A stretch of 64,000 bases of DNA, taken from the NCBI GenBank assembly GCA_027489375.1, contig JAIXZW010000005.1, positions 62,001 to 126,000 of the forward strand, given 5' to 3'. The notes beneath the pieces are model-generated. The model saw nothing but the letters and a program-made list of their open reading frames with translations, was not told the DNA's origin and did not search any database. The stretch comes from Paracoccaceae bacterium (GTDB lineage: Bacteria > Pseudomonadota > Alphaproteobacteria > Rhodobacterales > Rhodobacteraceae). Of the stretch, positions 8,747-16,716 are shown one piece after another. How positions within the stretch are numbered: position 1 is the first letter of the stretch; each line of letters opens with the position of its first letter. The position numbers and the translations under genes were made by a program.

Positions 8747-8846
8747 ACAAACGCCACCCCGGTTTGTGACGCAAAAACCGCGCCCGACCGTAGGGTGTGC
8801 GGAATTTGCGTCAAATTCCGTTCCGATTTCTGCGCCAGAAATCGCC
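8747..8846. repeat. Cluster of short palindromes (family 1)
   Basis: Two clear 19-bp palindromes stand side by side: GGAATTTGCGTCAAATTCC (8801-8819) and GATTTCTGCGCCAGAAATC (8826-8844). An imperfect relative, GGTTTGTGACGCAAAAACC, lies just upstream (about 8761-8779), and a weaker GGGTTTGACACAAAC occurs near 8748. The first two recur at 40.66-40.77 kb. The cluster lies 3' of the minus-strand DUF815 gene and 5' of the corC-like gene, so it may terminate the tat-DUF815 transcript. Confidence 0.85.
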
Positions 8847-8847
8847 G

Positions 8848-9687
8848 TCAGCCCGAAACCCGCACGCCTTCCCGCGCCGCAAGATCGCAAAAGAACTGCC
8901 ACGCCACGCGCCCCGACCGGCCGCCCCGCGTCGCCTGCCATTCGATCGCCTCGGCCCGCAACCGGTCCGGCGCGACCACTACGCCATGCGCAGCGCAATA
9001 GCCGTCGATCATCGCCAGATACTCGTCCTGACTGCACGGATGGAACCCCAGCCACAGCCCGAAGCGGTCCGACAGGCTGACCTTCTCCTCCACCGCTTCC
9101 GTGGAATGGATCGCCGCCTGCGTCTCGTTCTCGATCATGTCGCGCGGCATCAGATGCCGCCGGTTCGAGGTGGCGTAAAAGATCACATTCTCCGGCCGCC
9201 CCTCGATGCCCCCGTCCAGCACCGCCTTCAGGCTTTTGTAATGCTGGTCATCATGCGAAAACGACAGATCGTCGCAAAACAGGATGAACCGGCAGGGCGC
9301 ACCCCGCAGCACGCCCAGCAGCCGCGCCACGCTCGGCAAATCCTCGCGGCTCAACTCGACGATCTTCAGGTCATGCCCCTCCGCCCGCACCGCCGCATGA
9401 ACCGCCTTGACGAGCGAGGATTTCCCCATCCCCCGCGCGCCCCACAAGAGCGCGTTGTTCGCAGGCAATCCCGCCGCGAAATGCCGCGTGTTCTCCAAAA
9501 GCGTGTCGCGGCTGCGGTTCACCCCCACCAGCAGCGACAGGTCCACCCGCGACACCCGCGCCACAGGCTCAAGCCGGTCGGGCGCCGTGTGCCAGACGAA
9601 AGCCTCCGCGCCAAACTCCGGCGCGGCCAAAGGCGCCGGAGCCATCCGCTCCAGCGCCCCCGCAATCCGTTCCAGCACCGACCTCAC
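8848..9687 (-). CDS. DUF815 family AAA-type ATP-binding protein
   Basis: A 279-residue P-loop ATPase of the DUF815 family. The Walker A motif is [13 protein letters not shown], the Walker B is [10 protein letters not shown], and the conserved stretches [16 protein letters not shown] and [20 protein letters not shown] follow. The chosen start is GTG 9687, which overlaps the tatC stop as GTGA; frames opening further upstream would run through tatC. The family's molecular role is not established, although members resemble AAA+ chaperone-like proteins. Coupling to tatC by overlap suggests co-expression with the Tat translocase, which is an inference only. No signal peptide is present, so it acts in the cytoplasm. 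Confidence 0.88.
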   Translation of the reverse strand: MRSVLERIAGALERMAPAPLAAPEFGAEAFVWHTAPDRLEPVARVSRVDLSLLVGVNRSRDTLLENTRHFAAGLPANNALLWGARGMGKSSLVKAVHAAVRAEGHDLKIVELSREDLPSVARLLGVLRGAPCRFILFCDDLSFSHDDQHYKSLKAVLDGGIEGRPENVIFYATSNRRHLMPRDMIENETQAAIHSTEAVEEKVSLSDRFGLWLGFHPCSQDEYLAMIDGYCAAHGVVVAPDRLRAEAIEWQATRGGRSGRVAWQFFCDLAAREGVRVSG

Positions 9688-10559
9688 GCCGCGCCTTCCC
9701 CGTCTTCCGCGTCCTCGTCGACCCAGGTCCCGTCGGCCCGCATCTGCGCCTCGCGCTTCTTCTCGATCCGGCGGATCAGGATGACCGAGATTTCGTAAAG
9801 CGGGTAGATCGCCGAAAACAGGATGATCTGGCTGATCACATCCGGCGGCGTCGCCACGGCGGCCAGCAGCAGGATCGCCACCACCGCGTATTTCCGCATC
9901 GTCACCAGCCCCTTCGACCCGATCAGCCCCGCCTTGCCCAGCAGGACAAGGAGCACCGGCAACTGGAAGCACAGCCCGAAGGCCAGCACGAATTTCATCG
10001 TGACGCCCAGATATTCCTGCGCCGAGCCCTGAAACACGATCCCCGGCACCGCGGCCGCATCCTTCAGCGCTTCCGCCCCCTTCGCCACGTCCTCATGCGA
10101 TCCGAACTGCTGGAAGCCAAGGAAGAAGTTGAACGCCATCGGCAGCACGACGAAATAGGCAAACGCCGCGCCGAAAAAGAACATCAGCGGCGAGGCGATC
10201 AGGAACGGCAGCAGCGCGTTCTGCTCCGACTTGTAAAGCCCCGGCGCGACGAAGCGCCAAAGCTGGTAGGCAATGATCGGAAAAGCCAGCACCAGCCCGC
10301 CGAACAGCGAGATGTTGATGGCCACGAAGAACCCTTCCTGCGGCGAGATCAGCACAAGCTGGCAGTTCTGCCCCATCCCCGCCAGCACGTTGCAGATCGG
10401 CCGCGACAGGATGTTGAAGACCTGCATCGCAAAGGGATACACGGTGAACATCGCCACGATAAAGGCCGCGGCCGACCACATCAGCCGGTTGCGCAACTCG
10501 GCCAGATGTTCCACCAGCGGGGCCGAGCTGTCCTCGATGTCGTCCTGCGTCGTCGTCAT
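9684..10559 (-). CDS. tatC: Sec-independent protein translocase TatC
   Basis: Membrane receptor for twin-arginine signal peptides, exporting folded proteins. The 291-residue product has the six expected transmembrane helices and the conserved cytoplasmic [15 protein letters not shown] near the N-terminus. Other family stretches are [25 protein letters not shown] sequence, [15 protein letters not shown] and [15 protein letters not shown] sequence ([16 protein letters not shown]). The tail is Asp/Glu-rich. Its start overlaps the tatB stop by four bases, and its own stop overlaps the DUF815 start. Part of tatA-tatB-tatC-DUF815. Confidence 0.97.
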   Translation of the reverse strand: MTTTQDDIEDSSAPLVEHLAELRNRLMWSAAAFIVAMFTVYPFAMQVFNILSRPICNVLAGMGQNCQLVLISPQEGFFVAINISLFGGLVLAFPIIAYQLWRFVAPGLYKSEQNALLPFLIASPLMFFFGAAFAYFVVLPMAFNFFLGFQQFGSHEDVAKGAEALKDAAAVPGIVFQGSAQEYLGVTMKFVLAFGLCFQLPVLLVLLGKAGLIGSKGLVTMRKYAVVAILLLAAVATPPDVISQIILFSAIYPLYEISVILIRRIEKKREAQMRADGTWVDEDAEDGEGAA

Positions 10560-11212
10560 GCGTCACTCTTCTTGCGTCTGGCAGGCGGCTTGCGCGCCGG
10601 TTTCGGCTCGGCCTCCGCGGGGACGGGAGCGGGGGCGGCAGCGCTTTCTTCGGCGGCCGTCATCGCCGCCGCCTCGGCATCGGCCTTGGCCCGCTCGGCA
10701 AATGTGGCACTGGCCGAGGCCGCCGCCTTGGCCTGCAACTCGTGCGCCTTGCGCCGCGCCGCAGCCGCCTCGGAGGCCCGCTTGTCGGCAAGCGCCTTGG
10801 TCTCCGGCCCGATCGCCGCGCCACCCGTGGTCACGACCGAAGCCGCAGCCCCGCCCGCAGCCGCAGCCGCAGGGGCCGCCGCCGCCGCCGCCGCACCCGG
10901 ACGCATCACGGTCTTCGGATCCCACGTCTCGAACTTCCGCGCCGCATCCTCCAGCGCGTTGATGCCAAGGCTCGACGGGTTCGTCGCCGCCTTCAGCCCC
11001 GTCTGAAGACCGTCGAGGTCCTTCTTGACCTCGTCCAGCCCCGAGGATTTGGCCGCATCGTCCATCGCCCTCTGGAACTCGCGCGCCATGCCCCGCGCCT
11101 TGGCAGTCACCCGCCCCAGCGCATGGAACATGCGCGGCAAGTCCTTCGGACCCACCACGATCAGCGCGACGACCCCGATGAGGACAAGCTCGCTCCAGCC
11201 GATATCAAGCAT
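10556..11212 (-). CDS. tatB: Sec-independent protein translocase TatB
   Basis: Partner of TatC in the Tat substrate receptor. The 218-residue product begins [27 protein letters not shown], the typical single N-terminal helix with the conserved Glu and the GPKDLP hinge. An amphipathic helix follows ([23 protein letters not shown]). The rest is a long Ala/Glu/Lys-rich tail ending ARRKKSDA, longer than in E. coli (171 residues) but common in Rhodobacteraceae. It overlaps tatC by four bases and lies 42 bases after tatA. Confidence 0.96.
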   Translation of the reverse strand: MLDIGWSELVLIGVVALIVVGPKDLPRMFHALGRVTAKARGMAREFQRAMDDAAKSSGLDEVKKDLDGLQTGLKAATNPSSLGINALEDAARKFETWDPKTVMRPGAAAAAAAPAAAAAGGAAASVVTTGGAAIGPETKALADKRASEAAAARRKAHELQAKAAASASATFAERAKADAEAAAMTAAEESAAAPAPVPAEAEPKPARKPPARRKKSDA

Positions 11213-11254
11213 GTCTCAGCCCTTCCAACGCCACGTTCGGGAACAAGGCCGCGA

Positions 11255-11476
11255 TCAGGCCTTTTCCTTCTCGGTTTCCGGCGTCACGTCGCGCGCCGCT
11301 TCCACGGCGGCGGCAGCGGCAGCCTCGGCCTCGGCAGAGCCATCCTTCACGCCGCGCTTGAAGGCGGTGATGCCCTTGCCCACCTCGCCCATCAGGTTCG
11401 AGATCTTGCCCCGCCCGAAAAGAACCAGCACGACGGCGGCGATGATGATGATTTCCAAAGGTCCCAGACGTCCCAT
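11255..11476 (-). CDS. tatA: Sec-independent protein translocase TatA
   Basis: Pore-forming Tat subunit. The 73-residue product starts [25 protein letters not shown], with the membrane helix, the FG hinge and the amphipathic helix [21 protein letters not shown]. An acidic/Ala-rich tail follows. The start is ATG 11476, preceded by AAGGAG at a six-base spacing; a longer in-frame version would add a 21-residue leader with no Tat homology. It is the first gene of the tat operon, so the promoter lies in the 161-base gap shared with the divergent HTH gene. Confidence 0.96.
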   Translation of the reverse strand: MGRLGPLEIIIIAAVVLVLFGRGKISNLMGEVGKGITAFKRGVKDGSAEAEAAAAAAVEAARDVTPETEKEKA

Positions 11477-11591
11477 GACGATCTCCTTGATCCGTGGTCG
11501 CACCACGCCGTGGGCGACTCCCTGCACTTCGGGGGTCATTTACGCCCAAGCCCGCGCGGCGGAAAAGCGCGGAATCCCCGCTTCCCCTGCG

Positions 11592-11623
11592 CTACTGACA
11601 GTTATATGTCAGTAGCCTGTCAG
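11592..11623. promoter_or_regulatory. Candidate operator: 9-bp perfect inverted repeat plus extra half-site
   Basis: CTACTGACA (11592-11600) and TGTCAGTAG (11607-11615) form a perfect inverted repeat around GTTATA. A third TGTCAG (11618-11623) follows 11 bases after the second half-site, about one helical turn. The site ends 14 bases before the start of the HTH gene, a good position for autoregulation; it may also affect the divergent tatA promoter. Confidence 0.6.
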
Positions 11624-11637
11624 CAAAGCCGGACCCG

Positions 11638-12000
11638 ATGAACCGCGACGACCGCATCTTCGACCTGATCCAGATCCTGCGCGACGGCAGGTTGCATACG
11701 GCCGCCGAACTCGCCGGAAAGATGGGCGTCTCCACCCGCACCATCTGGCGCGACATGGGAATGATGGCCCGCTCCGGCCTGCCCGTCGATGGCGAACGGG
11801 GATTGGGCTACATCCTGCGCTCGCCCCTCCTCCTGCCGCCCACGCTGATGACACAGGACGAACTCGACGCGCTGGTCGAAGGCCTCACCCTCGTCGCCGC
11901 CGCCGAAGGCCCCCGCGCCCGCGCCGCCCGCAACCTCCTGACCAAGGTCGCCACCCTCATGCCGCAAGCCGGCTTGGCGCATGAGGATTTGCCCGCCTGA
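11638..12000 (+). CDS. Small HTH (DeoR/YafY-like) transcriptional regulator
   Basis: A 120-residue protein whose N-terminal half is a winged helix of the HTH_11 type: RIFDLIQILRDGRLHTAAELAGKMGVSTRTIWRDMGMM, then GLPVDGERGLGYILR. In YafY-like regulators this is followed by a large WYL domain. Here only a short helical segment follows (MTQDELDALVEGLTLVAAAE to PQAGLAHEDLPA), so it is a short-form or truncated regulator without a visible ligand-binding domain. The palindrome just upstream suggests autoregulation. It is divergent from tatA. No frameshift remnant of a WYL domain is visible downstream; the next bases are a repeat. Confidence 0.8.
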   Translation: MNRDDRIFDLIQILRDGRLHTAAELAGKMGVSTRTIWRDMGMMARSGLPVDGERGLGYILRSPLLLPPTLMTQDELDALVEGLTLVAAAEGPRARAARNLLTKVATLMPQAGLAHEDLPA

Positions 12001-12024
12001 TCGGGCAGCGCCGCCTGACAGGAC

Positions 12025-12125
12025 TTGGTGCGCAGCGAGTGCGGACCCTACCGCAGCATCCATTCAGGTTAAGCCGCATGAAGCCACCCGCCGAACCCGT
12101 AGGGTGCGCACTCGCTGCGCACCAA
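12025..12125. repeat. 27-bp near-perfect inverted repeat with 47-bp spacer
   Basis: The arm at 12025-12051 begins TTGGTGCGCAGCGAGTGCG, and the arm at 12099-12125 is its reverse complement (ending CGCACTCGCTGCGCACCAA) with one mismatch over 27 bases. It lies between the convergent 3' ends of the HTH gene and the FbpC-like gene. A long cruciform or hairpin of this kind resembles a REP/BIME-type element and could terminate both transcripts. Confidence 0.9.
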
Positions 12126-12142
12126 AACGAGTCACCCGCCCG

Positions 12143-13222
12143 CTACCGCTTGCCGAAAACGAAACACCTGTCCCGCCGGATCATCAGCCAAAGCGCCGTG
12201 CCCGCCGATGGCAGGAACACCCCCGGCACGCTCGCCGTCAGCACCGACCCGTCGAAATCCATGCGGAACTCCACCAGCGATTGCGCCCCAAGATAGCGCG
12301 CCCGCTGCACCACGCCCCGGGCCGGCGTGCCATCGGCCACCGTCGGATTCGGCCCCCGCCCGCCACGGTCGAAGTCGATCTTCAGATGCTGCGGACGGAT
12401 CACGATCTCCACCTCCGCCCCGTCGGCATGGCCGGGGGTGAGGAAGGCACCGAAGGGCGTATCGGTCAAAGCCCCCCGCGACACGCCGCGAATGACGTTG
12501 ATGTCGGAAAAGAACGCCGCCGCCGCACGGTCCACCGGCGCGTTGTAGACGTTATAGGGCGCGCCCTGCTGCACGATCCGCCCGCCGCGCATCAGCGCGA
12601 TCTCGTCCGCCATCCGCATCGCCTCGTCCGGCTCGTGCGTGACCAGCAGCACCGCCGCCCCCTCGCCCTTCAGCACATCCAGCGTCGCATCGCGGATACC
12701 GTCCCGCAACCGGTTGTCGAGACCCGAGAACGGCTCGTCCATCAGCATGACCTTGGGCCGCGGTGCCAAAGCCCGCGCCAAAGCCACCCGCTGCTGCTCG
12801 CCGCCCGACAACTCGTGCGGATGCTTGCCCGCATAGCCGCCAAGGTTCACCCGCTCCAGAAGCTCGCCCACGCGCCGCACCTTCGCCGCCTTGTCGCCCG
12901 TCAGGCCAAAGGCCACGTTCTGCGCCACCGTCAGATGCGGAAACAGCGCGAAGTCCTGAAACATCAGCCCCACCGAGCGCGCCTCGGGCGGCAGGTTCAC
13001 GCCCGCCCCGAACACCGGCACCCCGTCGATCCTGACCACCCCCGCATCGGGCCGCTCCACGCCCGCGATCATCCGCAGCGTCGTCGATTTCCCGCAGCCC
13101 GAAGGACCAAGAAGACACGTCACCTGCCCCGCCGCGACCGACAGCGAAACGCCATCCACCACGGGCCGCCCCCCGAAGGAACGGGTCAGCCCCTCAACCT
13201 CAAGCCGGATGGCAGTCGACAT
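12143..13222 (-). CDS. FbpC-like ABC transporter ATP-binding protein (orphan)
   Basis: A 359-residue ATPase of the iron(III)/polyamine/sulfate importer class. It has Walker A GPSGCGKSTT, the Q-loop in GLMFQDFALFPHLTV, the signature LSGGEQQRVALARAL, Walker B VMLMDEPFSGLD and the switch His in LLVTHEPDEAM. A C-terminal TOBE-like regulatory region follows (EIVIRPQHLKIDF to the end). The start chosen is ATG 13222 (MSTAIRLEVEG); earlier codons give an unrelated leader. No permease or binding protein is adjacent, so its partners must be elsewhere. The motif GVNLPPEARSVGLMFQDFALF resembles FbpC, but the substrate is uncertain. Confidence 0.85.
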   Translation of the reverse strand: MSTAIRLEVEGLTRSFGGRPVVDGVSLSVAAGQVTCLLGPSGCGKSTTLRMIAGVERPDAGVVRIDGVPVFGAGVNLPPEARSVGLMFQDFALFPHLTVAQNVAFGLTGDKAAKVRRVGELLERVNLGGYAGKHPHELSGGEQQRVALARALAPRPKVMLMDEPFSGLDNRLRDGIRDATLDVLKGEGAAVLLVTHEPDEAMRMADEIALMRGGRIVQQGAPYNVYNAPVDRAAAAFFSDINVIRGVSRGALTDTPFGAFLTPGHADGAEVEIVIRPQHLKIDFDRGGRGPNPTVADGTPARGVVQRARYLGAQSLVEFRMDFDGSVLTASVPGVFLPSAGTALWLMIRRDRCFVFGKR

Positions 13223-13562
13223 GCAACGATCCCAAGCGAAACAATCGGAAATAGCCCTAACAGCCAGACCGCCCGACCGCAAGACAAGCGCAATGCAGGC
13301 GATAGCGGCGGCAAAGGGGGGCCGTCTGCCCCCCTCGGGCCGTTCCGGCCCTCACCCCCCGAGGATATTTGGGGCAAGAGGAAGGAACGGACCGCCCGCC
13401 CCCTTTCACGCTTGCTCAAATATCCTCGGGGGGTGAATTGGCCGGCACGGCCAAGAGGGGGGCAGAAGGCCCCCCACCCTACCCCGGCAACGCGCGATTA
13501 ACCCTAACCGCCCGTTCACCTTTGCGCACCGCGTCTGCATCACCTGTGCATCGCGGCACCCG
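13223..13562. repeat. Non-coding gap holding two inverted copies of repeat family 2
   Basis: Copy one (13316-13385) has the hairpin GGGGGGCCGTCTGCCCCCC, a second stem GGGCC/GGCCC, then CCCCCCGAGGATATTTGGGG. Copy two (about 13405-13475) is the same module on the other strand, with stem TTGGCC/GGCCAA. Together they make a large inverted repeat. No open frame with coding character is seen. Bases 13480-13562 are unremarkable and lie downstream of the SDR gene. Confidence 0.88.
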
Positions 13563-14342
13563 TCAGATCGTCGCGTTGGTCGCCCCGCCGTCGAGCAGGA
13601 TGTTCTGCCCCACGATGAACCCCGCATGGACCGAACAGAGGAAGGCGCAAGCCGCCCCGAACTCCGCCGCCGTGCCATAGCGCCGCGCCGGAATCCCCGC
13701 CGCCCGCCGCTTGCGGGCTTCCTCCATCGTGATCCCTTCGGCCTTCACCACGCCGCCATCAAGGGCAACTGCGCGGTCCGTATCATGGATGCCGGGCAAC
13801 AGGTTGTTGATCGTCACACCCTTTTCCGCCACCTGCCGCGCCGTCCCCGCGACGAAGCCCGTCAACCCGGTCCGCGCCGTGTTCGACAATCCCAATTGCC
13901 CGATGGGAGCCTTCACCGATTGCGAGGTGATGTTGACCACCCGCCCCCAGCCCCGCTGCATCATCGCAGGCATCAGCGCCTGCATCAGCGCGATCGGCGT
14001 CAACATATTGGCGTCGATGGCGCGGATGAAATCCTCGCGCCCCCAGTCCGACCAGATGCCCGGCGGCGGGCCGCCCGCGTTTGTGACAAGGATATCAACG
14101 CCTTGGGCCGCCTCCAGCACCTTTGCGCGACCCTCCTCGGTGGTGATGTCCGCCGCCACCGCAACGACATCCACCTGATACCGCGCCCGTATCTCTGCCG
14201 CCGTCGCCTCCAGCGCCTCGGCCCCCCGCGCATTCAGCACAAGGTCCACGCCCGCCTCGGCCAGCGCCTCGGCACAGCCGCGCCCCAAGCCTTTCGAGGA
14301 CGCGCACACCAGCGCCCGCTTGCCCCTGATCCCCAGATCCAT
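13563..14342 (-). CDS. SDR-family protein lacking the classical Tyr/Lys catalytic pair
   Basis: A 259-residue Rossmann-fold protein of the short-chain dehydrogenase/reductase family. The cofactor motif is CASSKGLGRG near residues 13-22, NAGG follows at about 88-91, and the conserved Ser of the triad is Ser140 in NITS. The normal YxxxK is replaced by SNTAR (Ser153, Arg157), at exactly the expected spacing. A subset of SDR proteins has this SN-x-x-R form, and its chemistry is not clear from sequence. The C-terminus, FIVGQNILLDGGATNATI, is typical. The start is ATG 14342 (MDLGIRGKRALVCAS). It stands alone on the strand, divergent from prfC. Confidence 0.85.
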   Translation of the reverse strand: MDLGIRGKRALVCASSKGLGRGCAEALAEAGVDLVLNARGAEALEATAAEIRARYQVDVVAVAADITTEEGRAKVLEAAQGVDILVTNAGGPPPGIWSDWGREDFIRAIDANMLTPIALMQALMPAMMQRGWGRVVNITSQSVKAPIGQLGLSNTARTGLTGFVAGTARQVAEKGVTINNLLPGIHDTDRAVALDGGVVKAEGITMEEARKRRAAGIPARRYGTAAEFGAACAFLCSVHAGFIVGQNILLDGGATNATI

Positions 14343-14452
14343 GCCCGTCTCCCTTGCCAACGGGCAAAACCTAGCACCCGCCGCGACAGGCCCGCAATCC
14401 AAAGGGGCATCCCGTGTTTACGCCGCCGCCCTAATCCGCTATTTCCCCGCCC

Positions 14453-16051
14453 ATGCTGGACAATCGCCCCCCCCTTCCGCCCGAAATCGCCCGCCGCCGG
14501 ACCTTTGCGATCATCTCGCACCCCGACGCCGGCAAGACCACGCTCACCGAAAAGTTCCTGCTGTTCGGCGGCGCGATCCAGATGGCAGGACAGGTCCGCG
14601 CCAAGGGCGAAGCGCGCCGCACGCGGTCCGACTTCATGAAGATGGAGCAGGAACGGGGCATCTCGGTTTCCGCCTCGGCCATGTCCTTCGACTATGGCAA
14701 GTACCGCTTCAACCTTGTCGACACCCCCGGTCACAGCGATTTCTCGGAAGACACCTACCGCACCCTGACGGCGGTCGATGCCGCGATCATGGTGATCGAC
14801 GGGGCAAAAGGCGTGGAATCCCAGACGCAGAAACTGTTCGAGGTCTGCCGCCTGCGCGACCTGCCGATCCTGACCTTCTGCAACAAGATGGACCGCGAAT
14901 CCCGCGACACCTTCGAGATCATCGACGAGATACAGGAAAACCTCGCCATCGACGTCACCCCCGCCTCATGGCCCATCGGCATGGGGCGCGACTTCATCGG
15001 CGCCTATGACCTTCTCCGCGACCGGCTCGAGATCATGGACCGCGCCGACCGCAACCGCGTGGCCGAAACCGTGCAGATCAGCGGGCTCGACGACCCCAAG
15101 CTTGCCGACCACGTCCCCGCCGACCTGCTGGCAAAGCTGCGCGAAGAGGTCGAAATGGCCCGCCAGCTCCTTCCCGCCTTCGACCGTGAAAGCTTCCTCA
15201 ACGGCTCGATGACGCCGATCTGGTTCGGCTCGGCCATCAACTCCTTCGGCGTGCGCGAACTCATGGACGGCATGGGCGATTACGGCCCCGAACCGCAAAT
15301 CCAGACCGCCGCCGAACGCAAGATCGCCCCCGAGGAAACGCCCGTCACCGGCTTCGTGTTCAAGGTTCAGGCCAACATGGACCCGAAACACCGCGACCGC
15401 GTGGCCTTCGTCCGCCTCGCCTCGGGCCATTTCGAACGCGGCATGAAGCTGCTGCACGTGCGGTCGAAAAAGACGATGGCGGTCTCGAACCCCGTCCTCT
15501 TCCTCGCCGCCGACCGCGAACTGGCCGAAGAGGCATGGGCCGGCGACATCATCGGCATCCCGAACCACGGCCAGCTCCGCATCGGCGACGCGCTGACCGA
15601 AGGCGAGGCGCTGCGCTTCACCGGCATCCCCTCCTTTGCCCCCGAACTCCTCCAAGGCGTCCGCGCGGGCGACCCGATGAAGGCGAAACACCTCGAAAAA
15701 GCCCTGACCCAATTCGCCGAGGAAGGTGCCGCCAAGGTCTTCAAACCCATGATCGGCTCGGGCTTCATCGTGGGCGTCGTCGGCCAGTTGCAGTTCGAGG
15801 TTCTGGCAAGCCGCATCGAACAGGAATACGGCCTGCCCGTCCGCTTCGAGCCATCGCAATTCACCTCCGCCCGCTGGGTTTCGGGGCCGAAGGACGAGAT
15901 GGAAAAGTTCATCAACGTGAACAAGGGCCATATCGGACAGGACAGCGACGGCGACACCGTCTTCCTCACCCGCCTGAAATGGGACATCGACCGCATCGAA
16001 CGCGACTACCCCGCGCTCACGCTTTCGGCGACGAAGCAGATGATGGTGTGA
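14453..16051 (+). CDS. prfC: Peptide chain release factor 3
   Basis: Translational GTPase that releases class I release factors from the ribosome after termination. The 532-residue product has the G1 motif SHPDAGKTTLTEK, switch region RGISVSASAM, G3 DTPGHSDFSEDT and G4 NKMDRES, plus domain II and III sequence through KPMIGSGFIVGVVGQLQFEVL, which is diagnostic of RF3 rather than EF-G. Length matches the E. coli protein (529). The start is ATG 14453. It is divergent from the SDR gene and followed by a low-GC lipoprotein gene. Confidence 0.96.
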   Translation: MLDNRPPLPPEIARRRTFAIISHPDAGKTTLTEKFLLFGGAIQMAGQVRAKGEARRTRSDFMKMEQERGISVSASAMSFDYGKYRFNLVDTPGHSDFSEDTYRTLTAVDAAIMVIDGAKGVESQTQKLFEVCRLRDLPILTFCNKMDRESRDTFEIIDEIQENLAIDVTPASWPIGMGRDFIGAYDLLRDRLEIMDRADRNRVAETVQISGLDDPKLADHVPADLLAKLREEVEMARQLLPAFDRESFLNGSMTPIWFGSAINSFGVRELMDGMGDYGPEPQIQTAAERKIAPEETPVTGFVFKVQANMDPKHRDRVAFVRLASGHFERGMKLLHVRSKKTMAVSNPVLFLAADRELAEEAWAGDIIGIPNHGQLRIGDALTEGEALRFTGIPSFAPELLQGVRAGDPMKAKHLEKALTQFAEEGAAKVFKPMIGSGFIVGVVGQLQFEVLASRIEQEYGLPVRFEPSQFTSARWVSGPKDEMEKFINVNKGHIGQDSDGDTVFLTRLKWDIDRIERDYPALTLSATKQMMV

Positions 16052-16115
16052 CCACTTGACTGAAAGGCGCATTGGCCTCACTGCTTCACAAGTTTAAGTT
16101 GTGCAGGAGTCAAGA

Positions 16116-16613
16116 GTGAAGCGAATAGCGCCTTTGTTGATTGTTGTTTCGGTGTCTGCCTGTGAGACACCGCCTTCTGTTTACATCTACAAGCCAAACA
16201 CAACTGTTGCGCAAAAAGATCAGGACGAGTTTGAGTGCGAACTGAAGGCGTCGCAGGCCGTGCCTACTGACACGCAATTTGGAACTACTCCTACTTACAC
16301 CACTCCAATACAGACAAATTGCTACGGTTACGGTTACTCAGCGAGCTGCACAACGACTGGCGGCCACGTTTACGGTGGCCAATCATATAGTTACGACGCT
16401 AACTCCGATCTTAGAGCCGAGTATTGGGCACGCTGTATGGTCAGCAAGGGATATGGTGGTTCCGAGCTTCCAGTTTGTCCTGCTTCCAAGCTGCCAGAAA
16501 ATGCGACGGAACTTTTGCGAAGCAAACTCCGTGCGCCACGCGAAGATGCGTGCCAAGTAAAGATAACTGATCGCTCGACAAACTTGCTTTATAGCAGCGA
16601 ACTCAAGAAATGA
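16116..16613 (+). CDS. Lipoprotein of unknown function with atypically low GC
   Basis: A 165-residue protein. The chosen start is GTG 16116, with AGGAG at 16105-16109 and a six-base spacer. The product begins VKRIAPLLIVVSVSAC, a short signal with a lipobox-like SVSAC. The mature part is Tyr/Ser/Thr/Gly-rich in the middle (TNCYGYGYSASCTTTGGH) and has several Cys, with RAEYWARCMVSKGYGG resembling the ends of small outer-membrane or glycine-zipper lipoproteins. I do not assign a family. The base composition is visibly less GC-rich than every neighbour, and the codons include many A/T-ending ones, so recent transfer is likely. It could instead be a poorly expressed native gene. Confidence 0.7.
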   Translation: MKRIAPLLIVVSVSACETPPSVYIYKPNTTVAQKDQDEFECELKASQAVPTDTQFGTTPTYTTPIQTNCYGYGYSASCTTTGGHVYGGQSYSYDANSDLRAEYWARCMVSKGYGGSELPVCPASKLPENATELLRSKLRAPREDACQVKITDRSTNLLYSSELKK

Positions 16614-16659
16614 GGGCATCGTCACCACCGCCCCCACCTTGCCCCCCGAACCACAGCGC

Positions 16660-16700
16660 AAAGAAAAAGGGCGCCCGAAGACGCCCTCCCCCTTTCTTTC
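16660..16700. terminator. Bidirectional terminator between lipoprotein and osmC genes
   Basis: AGGGCG (16668-16673) pairs with CGCCCT (16682-16687), flanked by an A-rich tract on the left (AAAGAAAAA) and a CT-rich tract ending TTTCTTT on the right. The arrangement suits termination from both sides of this convergent pair. Confidence 0.7.
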
Positions 16701-16716
16701 AACCCTCTGGCAGGGA

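Noticed and set aside
13223..13480. Insertion sequence remnant
   Set aside because: The inverted modules carry no transposase fragment or target-site duplication; they match an intergenic repeat family found elsewhere in the window.
16101..16115. GTG 16101 as start of the low-GC lipoprotein
   Set aside because: The ribosome-binding AGGAG lies inside this extension and fits GTG 16116, which gives a good lipoprotein signal at the N-terminus.
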